Assembly (NCBI GenBank): GCA_019722365.1 | Contig: JADFUC010001504.1 | Coordinates: 1 to 64,000, forward strand | Direction of reading: 5' to 3' | Source of the DNA: Lithospermum erythrorhizon | Lineage: Eukaryota > Streptophyta > Magnoliopsida > Boraginales > Boraginaceae | Length of the DNA stretch: 64,000 nucleotides | Part shown: piece after piece, positions 1 through 13,616 of the stretch | Numbering within the stretch: the stretch's first letter is position 1 | Layout of the letters: each line of letters opens with the position of its first letter | The notes under the pieces: generated by a model | The model's input: only the letters and a program-made list of their open reading frames with translations | The model's database searches: none | Told to the model about the DNA's origin: nothing | Program-made: the position numbers and the translations under genes

Positions 1-3000
1 ATCGGTATTACTTCGTTCAGTTACGTATTGCTCCCAAATAATATCATGCCGTACGATTAAAACTTTAAAATTCTCAAAACCGAAATATACTACAATGAGC
101 GAGTCGAAAAATTTTTTTTTTTTTTTTTTCGTAGCGAGTTATTCTGATACCCATGTATAAATTCGTCGCCGAAATTTTCGAACAATCATCGGATAAACTG
201 TGCCCGCTTTCGGCATTACGCTATCAGTAACGTCGGAGACTGGCAGCATCAGCTCTTCAAATTTCCCCGATATAGTATGCATGTACATGCGTCCCGTAAT
301 ATCGCCGATTAACCAAAGCGTTGACTTCTCTTGCATACTTAGCGTTAATAGGCCAATTTTCTACTATTGACTTATAGTACTTATTCTTCTGCTTGTTATT
401 ATTATCGTTATCGATCTATTATAAACGTACTCGATTGCCTCGAAATACCCTCAAAATTAAAATTCATATCATGATAAAATCTTGTCCACTTTCATGGTGT
501 CATTACCCGTATCGCGTAATTAAGCAGGTAAGCGATACTTCACAGCGCGGCGTTAAATGCTTCTGTTACTATGGAAATAACTTACAAAGATAAAACCCTG
601 ATAACGTTGTGTATAGCAATTCGTCAGCGCTTTTCGGCGTTTCGCCGCTTGAGCGCCCCGCTCGTCGCCGAATCCAAGCGATTCACAAATCACGCATATA
701 TTATCGATCATACAGCGATCTATTGTGGCGTCAATAATACTACGATGCAACAATTTCATATAGGAACTGTTCTCGTAAAATATATTCTGAATCACGATCC
801 GCAATACAAATATACTCGATTGAACACACCGATCATATACAAATTTAAACATGAATACAAAAATAATGATACCAAACCGCAATACCGTTCAGTGACATTC
901 CACAATTTCACTATTAAAGCCCGCGGATAAGTTTATTACGGATACGATCGATCGATAACCATATGCGCCCGCTCGGCATAGATAAGGTGCCAACCGGTGA
1001 TAAATCCCCCAGTCAGTATCAAGAGAAATTCTTAATTATTTTAAAGATCAACCTCTTGCGATGATTTCATCCCAGCTATTCGTGTCTTGGTCTCACACCA
1101 GTAGCGTTTTGTGCAGCCCAAGAATTCAGCGCGATTGCCCCAAACATCAACAACTTCAAATTTAAACACCGGTGAATTCCTGCCGATATTTCCCGTTATA
1201 ATTGGTCTCTTCCTTACGTCCTCAAACATTCATCATTCCGTCTCAGAGGACAACTGAAGTTTACATCCTCGAGAATGATCGTTACTATCGCTGAAAGATA
1301 TGCTACACTTTCGAGCACGAGGCTAACTTGCCAGCATTATTAGCAGGATAACTGACCTCTTTCTTATTGGGTCTCGATTTGTATTACTTTGACTTATTTA
1401 TCATTTAGATCGAACCCACCCCAGCGGCTTCGCCCCTGTCCCTTTGGATCTTGGTTAACGGTAACGCTAGCATGGCAAATTGATATTATTAATTCATAAG
1501 TATATATTAGCAATAATTATCACCACTTATGTAATTAATTTCCATATAAAATCTAGATAGCAGTATGTACCAATATTATTAAACTTTTCCCTGATATAGA
1601 TCGCTGATATCTATAATATTTCCGATACACTGCATCATATTACAACCCGTTACATGTATAAGTTTCAGTAATCTCTAAGCAGAGTATCTACTCGGCCATT
1701 ACCGATCTGTATATGCCAGTACCCATTGACAAATAAAAGCCTTTCGACGATACGTCGTATTACTGATTCGTTTCACGTATCTCTCTAATATAACACATCT
1801 TATCAAATAACACCACAACACGGAATGCAAAATGAACCACCAGACCACCATGCGAGTCGCGAAATCTTAATTAGCGTCACCAGCCCGGTCCCAGCCCAGT
1901 TAAGGAAAAGAAATAGGCGCTGAGCAGGCCTTGGCAGCGCCTGCTTTGAACTGGGCATAACCGCTGAGCGCTAGAAAACGCCAAGCGCTGGAAACCGATG
2001 CGAGTATAGCGACCAGTGGAGCCCCCACGAGTTGGGACCGTCGCGTATATAAATGGTCATGGCGATGGATATGATGGCTTGCATCATAAATAAAACAATA
2101 TAATAAATCCGTCAGATTGAACTATTGTTATTCTGACGACAGTGAGCTAAATATAAATACCACATTGAGCAATTTGTTCTCTGACTTCAGTCGATAATTA
2201 TAAACAAGTAAAGGAAGATAAAAGTATGAAGGCATTGAGGTGCTTGAGCCGCCATTCAGCAAATGCTTGGCGGGTCTAGCATTTGCTCGGCCCGATCTGC
2301 GTGTGCTCGGTCGTTCCTTGATGACCCTGGGCATGGCTGGCCCGTAGAATAGGAGTCAGGCTAAAAGGCTGGGTGAAAATAAATAGCAGAAGTTAACTAC
2401 TGATCGCGAATAAGAATAATTTAGTTCGCTTATTTAGAGGCTATATACGAGTGATATTTTATGGGTTCTTGTCACAAATAAAACTTTCACTTATTAGAAC
2501 TACAACTTTACGCGATATGTAGCTAGATGTTCGACGAAACTGCTGGGTCTGGCAATTCTGAGAAATTGTTCTCTGTCATTATCTTTACGAGTATAGGCAA
2601 TTCCCAGATATAATATCGCCTCGAACCACGCGATAGCAAACATATATCTGCTCTGTATGGAAAATTAAGTACTCCTGACTCGATCAATATCTTTTAAGTT
2701 CAACTTTAAAGTCACACTCCCCGTTTACAATCGTGCTCACTCTCTCCTATGACAACTAATGTTTCTCATGGACCTTCGAATATGTGCATTCTTAATGTGG
2801 TGGGTAATATATCTGAATCGGATAACACAAATACAGTTATGCCCAGTTTTCCATTTGGTATGGGCCCATTTACTCAGTAACTTGGTCGTGGTTAGATCGG
2901 TACTTATATTCTATACGTTTGAATCCATTTTCCACCATATATATATATATAAAATATCATCAACTGTCGTATTGATTAATGCTTTTGAGTTTATAATTTA

Positions 3001-3479
3001 CGCTCAATGTTCTCGTTCAATTGTCTAAATCATTCTTGCCAAGATATGGAACATATCTAACAAAAGACGATGTGCGGTAAGGCTAGCGGAAGAAATAAAT
3101 ACCGTATCCGAAGAAAATAGTTGCCGACAATTTATTGACTTAAAATGAAGTATAACCGTGGCCAGTATTCTTCAACCTGACAACAGATTAAGACAAAGTC
3201 GTATTAGTCAAATATGAATAAAATACATGTATACGGGATTACTCGGATAAAGTCATCTGACATGGTTCAGCGAGTCTGGACATAACACGTAGACTACAAT
3301 AGGGTTCCGATAAACACTTGTCGCCCAAATGAAATCACGGAGACTCTGTGGCGACCAAAACTACAGTAAGTGAACCTCACCATCATACCATATCCCGCTT
3401 TGATTATACACGTACCCAATGCTATTATACTCGGTCGTCTACACAACGGGGAATGGACAAATCCATGATCACCTCGCTA

Positions 3480-3825
3480 TCTACATGATTATAAGGCCCA
3501 AGCAGCTTATCATAGAAGTATAGGCGGCGCCTTATCATAAAGTATAAATTATATGAGACCCAAACCCTTGTATTATCTTAGTAGTATAGGGCCACAAATG
3601 ATGCAAACCAAAGCGATCAAGAGAATCATACATGTTATCACAGGTAGTATAGGGCCACCGACAATCTGTGTGTGATCAAAGGAATCATACAGCCTTGTTA
3701 TGCAGAGTATAGGGCCACTGCAAACCAGTCTGTGGCCAATGATCAAAGAGAATAAATGCCTTGGCTATCTGGTAGGATAGGGCCAAACCACATGTTATAC
3801 CCGTAGTATGGGGCGATAAGCGTCA
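3480..3825. repeat. Minisatellite inside macro-repeat copy 1
   Basis: The core AGTATAGGGCCAC recurs about every 60 bases (near 3588, 3647, 3707, 3772), separated by segments containing GATCAAAGAGAATCAT. Five to six imperfect units are visible. Spacers are not unique and unit length varies, so this is not a CRISPR array. Confidence 0.7.
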
Positions 3826-4946
3826 CGTATCCTGAGGAGAATTCGCTTTAATCCTGGTAGTCCATTGTGGTCGTGTCCTGTCTTTCGAGTATTTCGAGTA
3901 AATGCATGGCTTCAGTGAGCAGCTACCGATAACCAACTACTTTACTTCAATGATAGCAAAACATCATTATTAATCATTAGCGTGATGTAAATCGATGTGA
4001 CATGGCAGAATATTACGTAAATACGCGAAGTCTTAAATGAAGCCACGTAAATACCACAGTGCGAAATCGAATATATCTGAAATATAAGTTGGGAGTTCGG
4101 GGCCGTGGCTTTACACCTCAAACCATTTTGATCTTCTCTTTGCGAGGAATAAGTCAGCGTAATCATATTAGGCTCGCGCATGTCGTCTGACCATTCATTA
4201 TGCCGTTCCGTAATCATATCGCGAGGACATATCGCCCATTCCATAGCATGGTATATTACAAAGACATGCGCTTGCTACACATAATTATAATCTGAGACGG
4301 TACACCGTTTTGAAAGAAAGAAATTACGTATTGAAAAGGTATCTGGCGTGAGATAAATGCTTTCGCCTCCTACTAGGCTATCAAAAGTCCTCATGAAGAG
4401 CGATCCACGGGCATTATGATCGAGCTAAGAAACGCCCGAGAAAGTATACTCGGGGACTAATACCAAATTCGTTAGAATAAACATTACCAGCTACTCGCCA
4501 AGACGATTTACAACGATGATACAACATGTGAATAATTATCGAATTATAATCCCGTGAGCCATGACAAATCGATCCCACTGCTAAAATTCCATCTTACTTT
4601 ATCATTCGATCAACTTATAAATCATTACAGTAAATCGTGGTCCTCTTTATGATATACTCCAAAATATCAATTATATACGACTTGAAAAGTAATACTTTTT
4701 CAGCCTAGCTATTTTATTGAATTTTAAATCACCGATTTAACATCACTGATAGCTATAATAAGGTCCCGATTAAACTCCTACCACGTTTAAGGTCTTATAA
4801 AAATATAAGCCTCAAAAGTCAGCGAAACTGAAAAGGTCAAGCTACTTGTCTTGTCCTCCCAGTAACACAATCGTAGATTCGCCGACATATCGTTTATAGA
4901 GACCCATAAAACCAAGATTCATCATAAAAATTAAGTTATGGAAAAA

Positions 4947-5094
4947 GTCAACTGAAAGTCAACTATGATCCTTAGCATTTTCCAACCCCATGCGTCGATA
5001 ATTATAAACTATTATACGATAATAAAAACTGAATGTGATTATAACATAATAACATCAAAGCTCAAAGTCAACTCGGAATTTCCAAAAAGTCAAC
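4947..5094. promoter_or_regulatory. Cluster of GTCAAC (W-box-like) motifs
   Basis: Four GTCAAC strings lie at about 4947, 4958, 5067 and 5089. Read on the other strand they contain TTGAC, the core bound by WRKY transcription factors. Three of the four survive in copy 2 (about 10,402, 10,508, 10,530). No gene is attached, so function is inference; such motifs are known in stress-inducible plant LTRs. Confidence 0.35.
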
Positions 5095-5403
5095 ATCCCA
5101 AGCTGAAAATCTTTCCGAAAAGATTCGAACTTCTTTACCTCATGACGTAGAAGAATGACAGGGAATCTATAAATTTTAGGACTGGCTTCACTTGAAATTT
5201 GGAAAGAAAATTGAAGGTATTTTCTTGAGAGGAGGAAAATAGGAGGGAGTTCGGCCACACCATTAGGGGAAGAAGAAGAGAATTTTAACTTTGGATGATG
5301 ACGAGCTAAAGGATGAGCATAAAAAGTCTCATGAGGTCAGCATAAAAATATCTCGAAACTTCTTCGACTTTCACCGTTCGGTTTGTTTAGTTTTTGTCTA
5401 GGT

Positions 5404-8400
5404 TTAGCAATATGACTCAACATAAATTTAACTAATCCCCAAATATCCATGTAAATGCGATTAAAACTTAAAATTCTCAGCCAAAATATCTTCTATTGCA
5501 TTAGATCGAAAAATTTTTTTTTTTTTTTTTTTTAATTAATTTACCAGGCTCATCGGATAAACTCAATGGCCTTCGGCGTGCCATATCGACTAACATCAGA
5601 TGTCATCTTCAATTCACGATATAGTATACATCTTCGCCAATATCTTATGTCGATTAACTTAAGGCGGTGACTCTCTTTTACGTAACAACATTGACGGCCA
5701 ATTTTTCCCTATTCAAACATAAATGCTATTGCTGCTTGTTGTATCATTACTCAATCTTAGTATTATAAACATCACCGATTGCCTCAATACCGCTCAAAAT
5801 TAAAATTCATATCATGATACGATGCATCCCTACGTAATTTGTGTCGCGTACTTACTCACGTAATTAAGCAGTAGCGACAAAATTTCTGCTTTGGCGTTAA
5901 TACTACAACTACATAAAATAACACAAAGATAAACGATAACATTGTGTATAAATTAAATCGCTTTTCATGAGTAAACGCGAACACCCATAATACCGATATC
6001 CTCAAAATCAAACAATTCACAAATCACATATAATATCAATGCATACTTTTATGATCAGCGTAAGCGTCGCCTAATACACACGATACAACAATTTCATATA
6101 GGGTATTCTCGTAAAAATATATTCCACAGGATACGTCCATAATACAAATATACTCAATTGAACCACGCTGATCATATACAAATTTAAACATGAAATGCCA
6201 CAAAATAAATAGCCAGGAATACCAAAACGACCACCGTTCAATTGACATTTCCTGATTTATTAAACCCACGGATAAGTTTATTACAGCGGATCATGGTGCG
6301 ATCAATAACCATATCTTGTTTCGGTATAGATAAGGTAACAACCGGTGATAAATCCCCGATTACTCAGTATCAAGAGAAATTCTTAATTATTTTAAAAGAT
6401 CAACCTCTTTACGCGTGATCAATTTAATCCGGTGACTACGTGTCACCGAGTCCTCACTCGGTAACCTTTTGTACCCTTAAATTCACCGCGATTGCCCCAT
6501 TTTATCAACAACTTCAAATTTAACACCGGTGGATTCCTACCAGTATTTCAGGAGTATAATTGATTCTGTTCTTAAATCCTCGAGCGTATTCATCCATTAT
6601 TCCCGTCTCGAAGGTTTTGACCTAAAGTTCCGTCCCTCAAAGTAATGATGTCATTACTATCCACAAAAGATGTACTCTACTCGAACACGAACTCTTACTT
6701 AAACATTATTAACGGAATAACTTCGACTCTTTTCTTATTCGGTCTGATTTGTATTACTTTGACTTATTTATCATTCAGAGTCGAGCCAGCGTTTCCGCAG
6801 CTTCCTTATAATCACGGATCTTAGTTAACGGTGGCTTACTTATAACCCATTGATATTCCTTACGACTCCGCTTTCGAGTATACTCATTATATTAATTATC
6901 ACACCACTTATCACTTAATTAATTTCCGCCGTATTAAAATCTCGTTAATGATGTCTTACCGCGTGACTATTAAGACTTTTCCGAAATATAGATCATTGAT
7001 ATCTCGTAATATTTCGATCACTTTGCGTCGTATTAACCCGTTACGTGTATCGTTCAATATAATGCAAATAGAAACACTATGCTATTAAATATAGATCTCA
7101 ATATATATGCCCATTTACCCGTACCAGCGAATACATAACTTTCGGCGTCACGTCGTATTACCCCGATTCGTTTCACGTATCTCTATTATAACGCTCTTGG
7201 TAAATAACACCACAAACACAGGAGATGCAAAGAAATAGTCTACGTAAGACCTGCGGGTCGGCGAAATCTTGGTGGCGTCGCAGCGGTCAGCCAGTTCGGG
7301 AAAAGAAATGAACTCAGGCAGGAAAATGACTTCGCGCGCAGCGCGAGCACTACTTTTGAACTGAAGCGCGTAACCAGCGAGGCGCCCAAGAAAACATAAA
7401 CTGGGCTCACGATACCAAAATTATGACCCACTTTACGGTGGGTAGCCCACAGTTGGGGCCGTCATGCGGCCTAATATGTCGAAATCATGCAGCGATGGAT
7501 ATGATAAAAATAACCTTTGTCAAATAAAAGCAATATAAGCTACCGTGTGAATTGACCGCCAAATAATGCAACGTTGAAACTCGTAATATAATACAGTAAA
7601 CGATTTATCTGACTCGAGGTCAATAATAATTATAAGCAATGAAACTTCGAAGATAAAAGTATGGTATTGAGGTGCTTGAGAGCCACCATCGCCCGTGTGC
7701 CCGGCAGATGCCCAGCGGTACTCGGCAATCATGTCGGTCGTTCCTTGTGACTGAGCATGGCTTGGCCGTAGGAAAATAGAATCGACTAAAAATTTGAGTG
7801 AAAATAAATAAGCCTTGAAGTTAACTACGTCCTTGTGAATAAGAATATTTAGATTCTACCTTTTATTTAGAGACTATATTTTAAGTATTTTATAGGTTGC
7901 TTGTCCATGAAATAAAGCTTTTCCTTTATTAGACTTCCCAACTGTAGATATCTTATACGTCAGCCAAGCTTTTCTCGATGCATAATTGAGAGGTATTTCT
8001 CTATGCGGTATCTTTACGGTATAGGCCCAATTCGATATAATATCGCTCGAACACGCAATAATAGCAAACATATATCTTAACCTCTACGTAACCCATTGCA
8101 TATATTTCAATCGGCTTGCTCTTTAGTTCATTTACAAAGTCTTTCTCCACTAGTTTCTAATCGTACTCACTCATGACAACTAATGTTCCTGTAAGACCTT
8201 CCAGGCCATTTCATATGGGTAGGTAATATCTTGAATCGGATAACTAAGTCTGATTTATCTTCCAGTTTTCCATTTAGTATCTGAACTTATTTACCAATGA
8301 GTATCGAATTAGGTAGTTAGATCAATTACTTATATTACATACATTTGAATCCATTTTCCACAATATATATATATATATAAAATATCGCCGACATAAATTG

Positions 8401-10825
8401 ACGGATTAGCATAAACTTGATTTATAATTCACACTCTAATATTTCATTCAGTATACGTCCATTATACACTTAAGATATATAGAACATCTCTAACAAAAAC
8501 TGATAATGCAGTGCAGGCTACAGCGGAAAATAAATACCATATCGCGAAGAAAAATAGTTGCCACGTGAAGTGGCGCTTAAAATGAAGTATAACCGTCATG
8601 GCTGTTGCTAACCGCAACCAATAAAGATTAGGAATAGTCATTAAGTCAAATATAGATAAAATACGTGTATACGAGTTATGGATGAAGTCGCCTAGCGTAG
8701 TTCATTGAAGTCTCTCGGACATGCTTGCATGAATATATAATAGGGGTTCGATAAACCTGCACGATCTGAAATGAAATCCACAGGGGCTTCAGCGGCGACT
8801 AAAACTGGTCGTGAACCTCTTATCTGTATCGGGTATACCGTCCTACAATGTAGCGTATACCGATCGATGCACTGCGGGGAATGAATGAATCAGCAATCCT
8901 GTGGCTTATACGCGATGTAAGGCCACGAAACCAGCAGCTTATACACAAAGTATAAAGGCGCGCTATACACACAAGTATAAGACACGCGCGTATGTTATCT
9001 GCAGGTAGTATGGGGCCCAGGCAGCTATCTCTGCAGTAGTATAGGGGCCACCGACAATCTGGCTGACAGAGGCGATCAAAGAGAATTGTAGTGCTCACCG
9101 TGAAGTATGGGGCCACTCGGCAATCTGCTGACAAGCGATCAAAGAGAATCATCTGCATGCTTCCTCTATTGAGTATAGGTAGCTCGACGATACTGACGAT
9201 CAAAGAAAATCATGCAGCGTATACCGTGGTATAGGGCCCGAGCCATGGCTATCTCACGGTAGTATAGGGCCCGATAGCGTCCACGTATCACGCAAGGAAG
9301 GAGAGTCGCTGCAATCTGGTAGTCCCAGTATGAGATTCGTATCCTAATACTGAAGTCGCCTCGAAATCATATAACTCCATGTGAGCGCCTCTCGATAACA
9401 GCTACTTGCGTAATATGGCATCTGTTATCGTGTAGCGATGTCATCGTCATGGCCGCCGCGAAGGCAGCGCCATCTGAAGTGCCGACAAAGCCACATAAAT
9501 ACCACGAAGTGCGTCGAGGCCATATCTGAGAAATATAAGTTGGGAGTTCGGGCCGTGTTACCTCGAGCCGACGCTTGATCTTTGAGAATAGAATCACAGC
9601 GTAATCGTATTAGGCGCTCGCGTAATCGTCCTGACCATTACGTATATACGTTTCCCCATTAATCGCTCAGCGAGGACATATATCGCGTTCGCGCGTAATT
9701 ATATTACAAGACACATGCACCGCACACACATAATTATAATACAAGACGGTCACGCGTTTGAAAAAAGAAATCGCTTAAAATTAATGGCGTGAGATAAGTA
9801 CTCGCTCTACTAGTATCCACAAAGTCCCTCGTGAAGAGCGATCCGCGAACGTACTAGCGGTGAGCCCTAGAAAACGCCCGAAAGTATACTCGAGGGACTA
9901 ATACAGAATTCGTTCTAGAATAAACATTACTGACTACGTCGGAGCGATTCTAAGCGATTAACGCTGGTCAAACTAATAATTATAATCCCGTGAGCAAGCC
10001 AGATGTCGATCCACGCTAAAATTCCATCTTATTACTTTATCGTTCTGATCCAACATAAATCATTATTAAATCGGGTCCACACTTATGATATGCCTCGAAA
10101 TATCAATTATATACCGACTTGAAAATATTACTTTTCAACCTAAGCGCCTTTAATGAATTTTTAAATCACGATTTAACATCACGATGCTTCTATAATAAGG
10201 TCCCAATTAAACTCCGCCTGCCGTTTAAGGTCTTATAAAAATATACTTTTCGAAAAGTCGGCGGCTGAAAACCTAGAAAAGTCGACTCGCGTACTTGTCA
10301 TAACGAAACACAAATGTGAATTAAATCGACATATACGTTATGAACCCGCAAAAAACTAAGATTCATCGTAAAAATTAAGTTATGGAAAAAGTCAGCCAAA
10401 AGTCAACTATGATCATAGCATTTTCAACCCGTAAAATCGATATGTTATCATTATTATCTGATAATGGGCCCAGATAATGATTCTATAACAATAAACATCA
10501 AAGCAAAGTCAACTCGAATTTCCAAAAAAGTCAACATCCCGAACTCAAGAAATACTCAAAAGATTCGAACTTTAACACCTCGGAAGCGTAGGGGCCAGGG
10601 AGTCTCGAAAATTTTAGAATGGCTTTCTTGATTTGGAAGAAAATTAGAAATTTTCCTTGAGGAGAAAATAGGAGGTTAAATACCGTGGGGGAAAGAAGAA
10701 AATTTTTCTTTTGGATGATGACTAAAGGATGAGCATAAAAAGTCTACATGAAGTCCGCTTTAAAATATCTCGAAACTTTTCATTTCTGCCGTTCGGTTTC
10801 GGTTTAGTTTTAAATACCGGTTTAC
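5404..10825. repeat. 5.4-kb macro-repeat, copy 2
   Basis: This is the second full unit of the direct repeat. It aligns with copy 1 along its whole length but with many short indels and substitutions, so no reading frame is shared. It ends in the same sequence class as copy 1, a GAGGAGAAAATAGGAGG-type purine block followed by a GGATGATGACTAAAGGATGAGC motif (about 10,710-10,735). The third copy then starts at once, which shows a true head-to-tail array and not two scattered insertions. Confidence 0.8.
8935..9290. repeat. Minisatellite inside macro-repeat copy 2
   Basis: This is the same ~60-bp unit as in copy 1 (AGTATAGGGGCCAC plus GATCAAAGAGAATCAT cores near 9037, 9101, 9172, 9228 and 9260), at the equivalent place in the second 5.4-kb unit. 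The array therefore predates the large duplication or has been homogenised with it. Confidence 0.7.
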
Positions 10826-10970
10826 TTAATGTGACTCAGCTTGTAGAATTTAACTTCTAATCCCAGACATGCTCGTACCATACGATTAAAACTTTAAATT
10901 CTGAAAACCCGATATACAATGAGCCGATCGAAAAAAATTTTTTTTTTTTTTTTTAAATAGCGAGGTTATT
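10826..10970. repeat. 5.4-kb macro-repeat, truncated copy 3
   Basis: The first ~145 bp of the unit recur here: ATACGATTAAAACTTTAAA, then GATCGAAAAAAA and a poly-T tract at about 10,937-10,954, then a GCGAG-TTATTCTGA string matching about 134-147 of copy 1. Similarity stops at about 10,970, where ordinary AT-rich spacer begins. This is the downstream edge of the array. Confidence 0.7.
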
Positions 10971-13532
10971 CTGAAAACATTTATTTGTAATCATGAGAGT
11001 GGGACTTGATTTTAAGCTTGGAAGTTGTGTTCCTTGAGGCGTATACTGCAATGATGCTTAGCGAACACATTTGCTATAGTGATGATCAACATTGTTGTAA
11101 TGTGTCCGGTATGAAGGTGGATCGTTCGACACTTTGTTGATGATACTTGTCAATCGAGGCAGGGCATAGCGGCGTGTTTCACATGCGGAATCGACTATAG
11201 GACTAAGCATTGGTATAATTCCCATATACGAAACTTGATGGGCCAGACACGAGATTTTTCAAATGTTCATACAAGATTAATGAATGTCGGGGGCTATTTA
11301 GCTTATTCCTAAATATTGACGTTAAGAAATGCGTCGGTCTAAATGATTTCTAAGCTTGGACTTGAAAGGAAGAATTATTATGTTTATCTGATAATTCTTG
11401 ATTTAAGTGCCTATTTTATGTTTATCACAGTTTGTTCCGACCGTCAGTGATGTTTTCTTTGGTGTTTAAGGTACTTGAAATTCGATAAATTCTTTCTGTA
11501 TTTCTTTATGTGGTGTGTTTTTAAAGATGTGTGTTTCAGAAAATATAAAGAGAGGGGGGATATAAAGGGGTATTTTCTTTGTATTTTCTTATGTGAATTG
11601 TGTTTTTTACGAGATGTCTGTTTTGAAATTTAGGAAATCGTTAACATCTTCTTATGTGGTGTGTTTTGAGAGGAAATCGTTCTTTGTATAAGGGGGGATA
11701 TTTATAGAACTGACTTTGAATCTTTCTTTTGATTGGTTAGTTTATTTTCAGTGGATCATGATTTTAGCAGATTGAATTTTGATCTGAATTTGAAGCCCAT
11801 TAGTTTAATATTAAAATAATATTTTAATAAAGTATCGGCCACCTTTATAATTCCACCGCCTTTGCAATTCACAGGTAACATTACCACAATTCAATTAAAT
11901 TAAATTGGACTTCATAAATTATTTTGAACTTTGTTCGAATCTTAAGAAGACTCTTATAATTGTTATAATGCTATTATAGCGATTGCAGATGGTTGTTGTC
12001 AAGAAATTGAAAGTACAAATCCGATATCAATTCGGTGAAGGAATAAAATTAGCGTCTTTAGCAAATATTTTTTGTCTGTCATGACTTTTTGTATTTTAAG
12101 CGTTATCTTGTCGGAGTTCTTTACTTTGTGGAATTTGATAGAATTGGGGTTGGATCGCGGTTATGTGAACAATATTTAATTAAAATTGCACTGAATAAAA
12201 AAATAAATTATTCTTTTAATCGGATTGCCATTTGAGCTTCGTTTGTATGAAACTCCATTTTATTTCGATTTTCTCTTTCAATTTATTATTAAAATCAAGT
12301 AAATTTAAGGAACCACAATTTTTAGCGATTAATTTTAGGGCTTAATTCAGGAACCTATTTTGATTTAGGGTTTTGTCGAAACATTAATTAGCCACGCGAT
12401 GCGTTTTTAGAGCTCGATTATTAAGTAATTTAATTAGTGCGTCTTAGTAATTTAATTATTATTTTGGCAAAATTCCGATATCGACGAGATCACCGATTAT
12501 TTTATTATGTTTTTGCTTTTTGACAACTTTTATTTTAGAAATTTAGTTGTTATAAATGAATATCTTTATCAAATTTCAATATTATGAGATTAAGAAATAA
12601 GTTTGTGAATTTCTAATGCTTAAGTTATTATTTGTAGACAAATATAATATTATATTTTGAAATATGATATATATTAATTTTGAAATATCCTTTATGAAAG
12701 TTATATAATCTTATTTATTAGCAGTTTATCATAACTTTAAAATTAATTTGAATTCAATTAATGAATATCAAATGTAACTAACTTATAATGCATAAATAAG
12801 TTATATATTTTATGGCGTTTTAAAATTATATTTAAAAATAAATAATGACCAACTATAAGGTATACCTAATTTTTTATATCAAATATAACTAACTATAAAT
12901 GTATCCACAAATTATCTTAAAATGAGTGTTATAAATGGCAAACTAAAAAAAATTAAAATTATTGATTTATAAAATTAAAATGGGGCTAAATAGAAGGTAG
13001 ATATATTTTCTTAACGTTTATCGCAAAAAGGAGCCACGGTTGAATAATATTCATGGAGAATTAACCATATAGAGACCATCTCTGTTCTAGATTTACATTG
13101 CAGCTTTACTTTACAATTGAATTGTCTTAAACTATTTTCTTGATTTTTATCAAATGGGGCCCATGCAATACTTTCCAAGCTACTAATGCCGTCATGTTGA
13201 TGATTCATTTAGCAGTCGTTTTTTTCTTTCATGATATTCTTTTTGTATAAAAAATAGTAATAGTATAAAACAAATAAGATGTTGATTTATTAGCAGAGTA
13301 TTTATTAAATATCTAATGAGGCGATTGATAAAACATAGATTCTAATTGTACTCAAGATAGTTATGAGGTATAAAGGTAGTATAAACTAGATAATAATATT
13401 GATTTTGAATATCAATATCATACTCGAACATACCTACTCCAGATTTCAACACAATTCACCATTTTAATAGGCTGGCAACCAGAGATTTTTTGAGTTGTTT
13501 ATATAAACTCCTACATATATGTATTTGAATAA
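10971..13532. other. AT-rich intergenic spacer
   Basis: I see no gene, RNA or transposon terminus here. There are long runs of A/T, stops in all frames and no conserved protein fragment. The 65-codon minus-strand ORF at 13,011-13,208 has no recognisable motif. Confidence 0.6.
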
Positions 13533-13616
13533 ATGTGGTAGTAGGCTAGTAGCTCGTTCTCCCTTATCTTATTTCATCCTGACAGGTGCAGGTTCGAACC
13601 TTGGCATACCTTTTTT
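13533..13616 (+). mobile_element. tRNA-derived SINE-like fragment
   Basis: A perfect RNA polymerase III B-box, GGTTCGAACC, sits at 13,591-13,600. A box-A-like GGCTAGTAGCTCG lies about 45 bases upstream. A TTTTTT run follows the B-box at about 13,611. A tRNA fold is not obvious between the boxes, so this fits the head of a tRNA-related plant SINE better than a working tRNA gene. Family and target-site duplication were not determined. Confidence 0.45.

Larger units (their letters stand above)
1..5403. repeat. 5.4-kb macro-repeat, copy 1 (window edge truncates start)
   Basis: This block recurs immediately downstream. Markers keep the same order and spacing in both copies: a poly-T tract (119-129, then 5514-5533), GAAATTCTTAATTATTTTAA (about 1024 and 6377), a short (TA)n run (about 2938 and 8363), a minisatellite block (about 3480 and 8935) and a run of GTCAAC motifs (about 4947 and 10,400). 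The period is about 5.40-5.42 kb. No long ORF exists on either strand, and the few 60-120-codon ORFs are not kept between copies. Identity is unknown: a giant satellite, tandem long LTRs of a decayed gypsy-like element, or a segmental duplication would all fit. The downstream end (about 5200-5400) has the look of plant LTR leader sequence, but I found no TG...CA ends or primer-binding site. Confidence 0.8.

Noticed and set aside
1041..1229. 62-codon minus ORF in the macro-repeat (text KFEVVDVWGNRAEFLGC looks protein-like)
   Set aside because: The equivalent place in copy 2 (about 6450-6600) has stops and indels, and I recognise no family; coding status is unsupported.
3480..3825. Regularly spaced repeats as a possible CRISPR array
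   Set aside because: Unit lengths vary, spacers are related to each other, no cas genes are present and the genome is eukaryotic; it is a minisatellite.
13533..13616. A functional tRNA gene
   Set aside because: Only box-A-like and B-box strings are present; no acceptor or anticodon stems pair convincingly.
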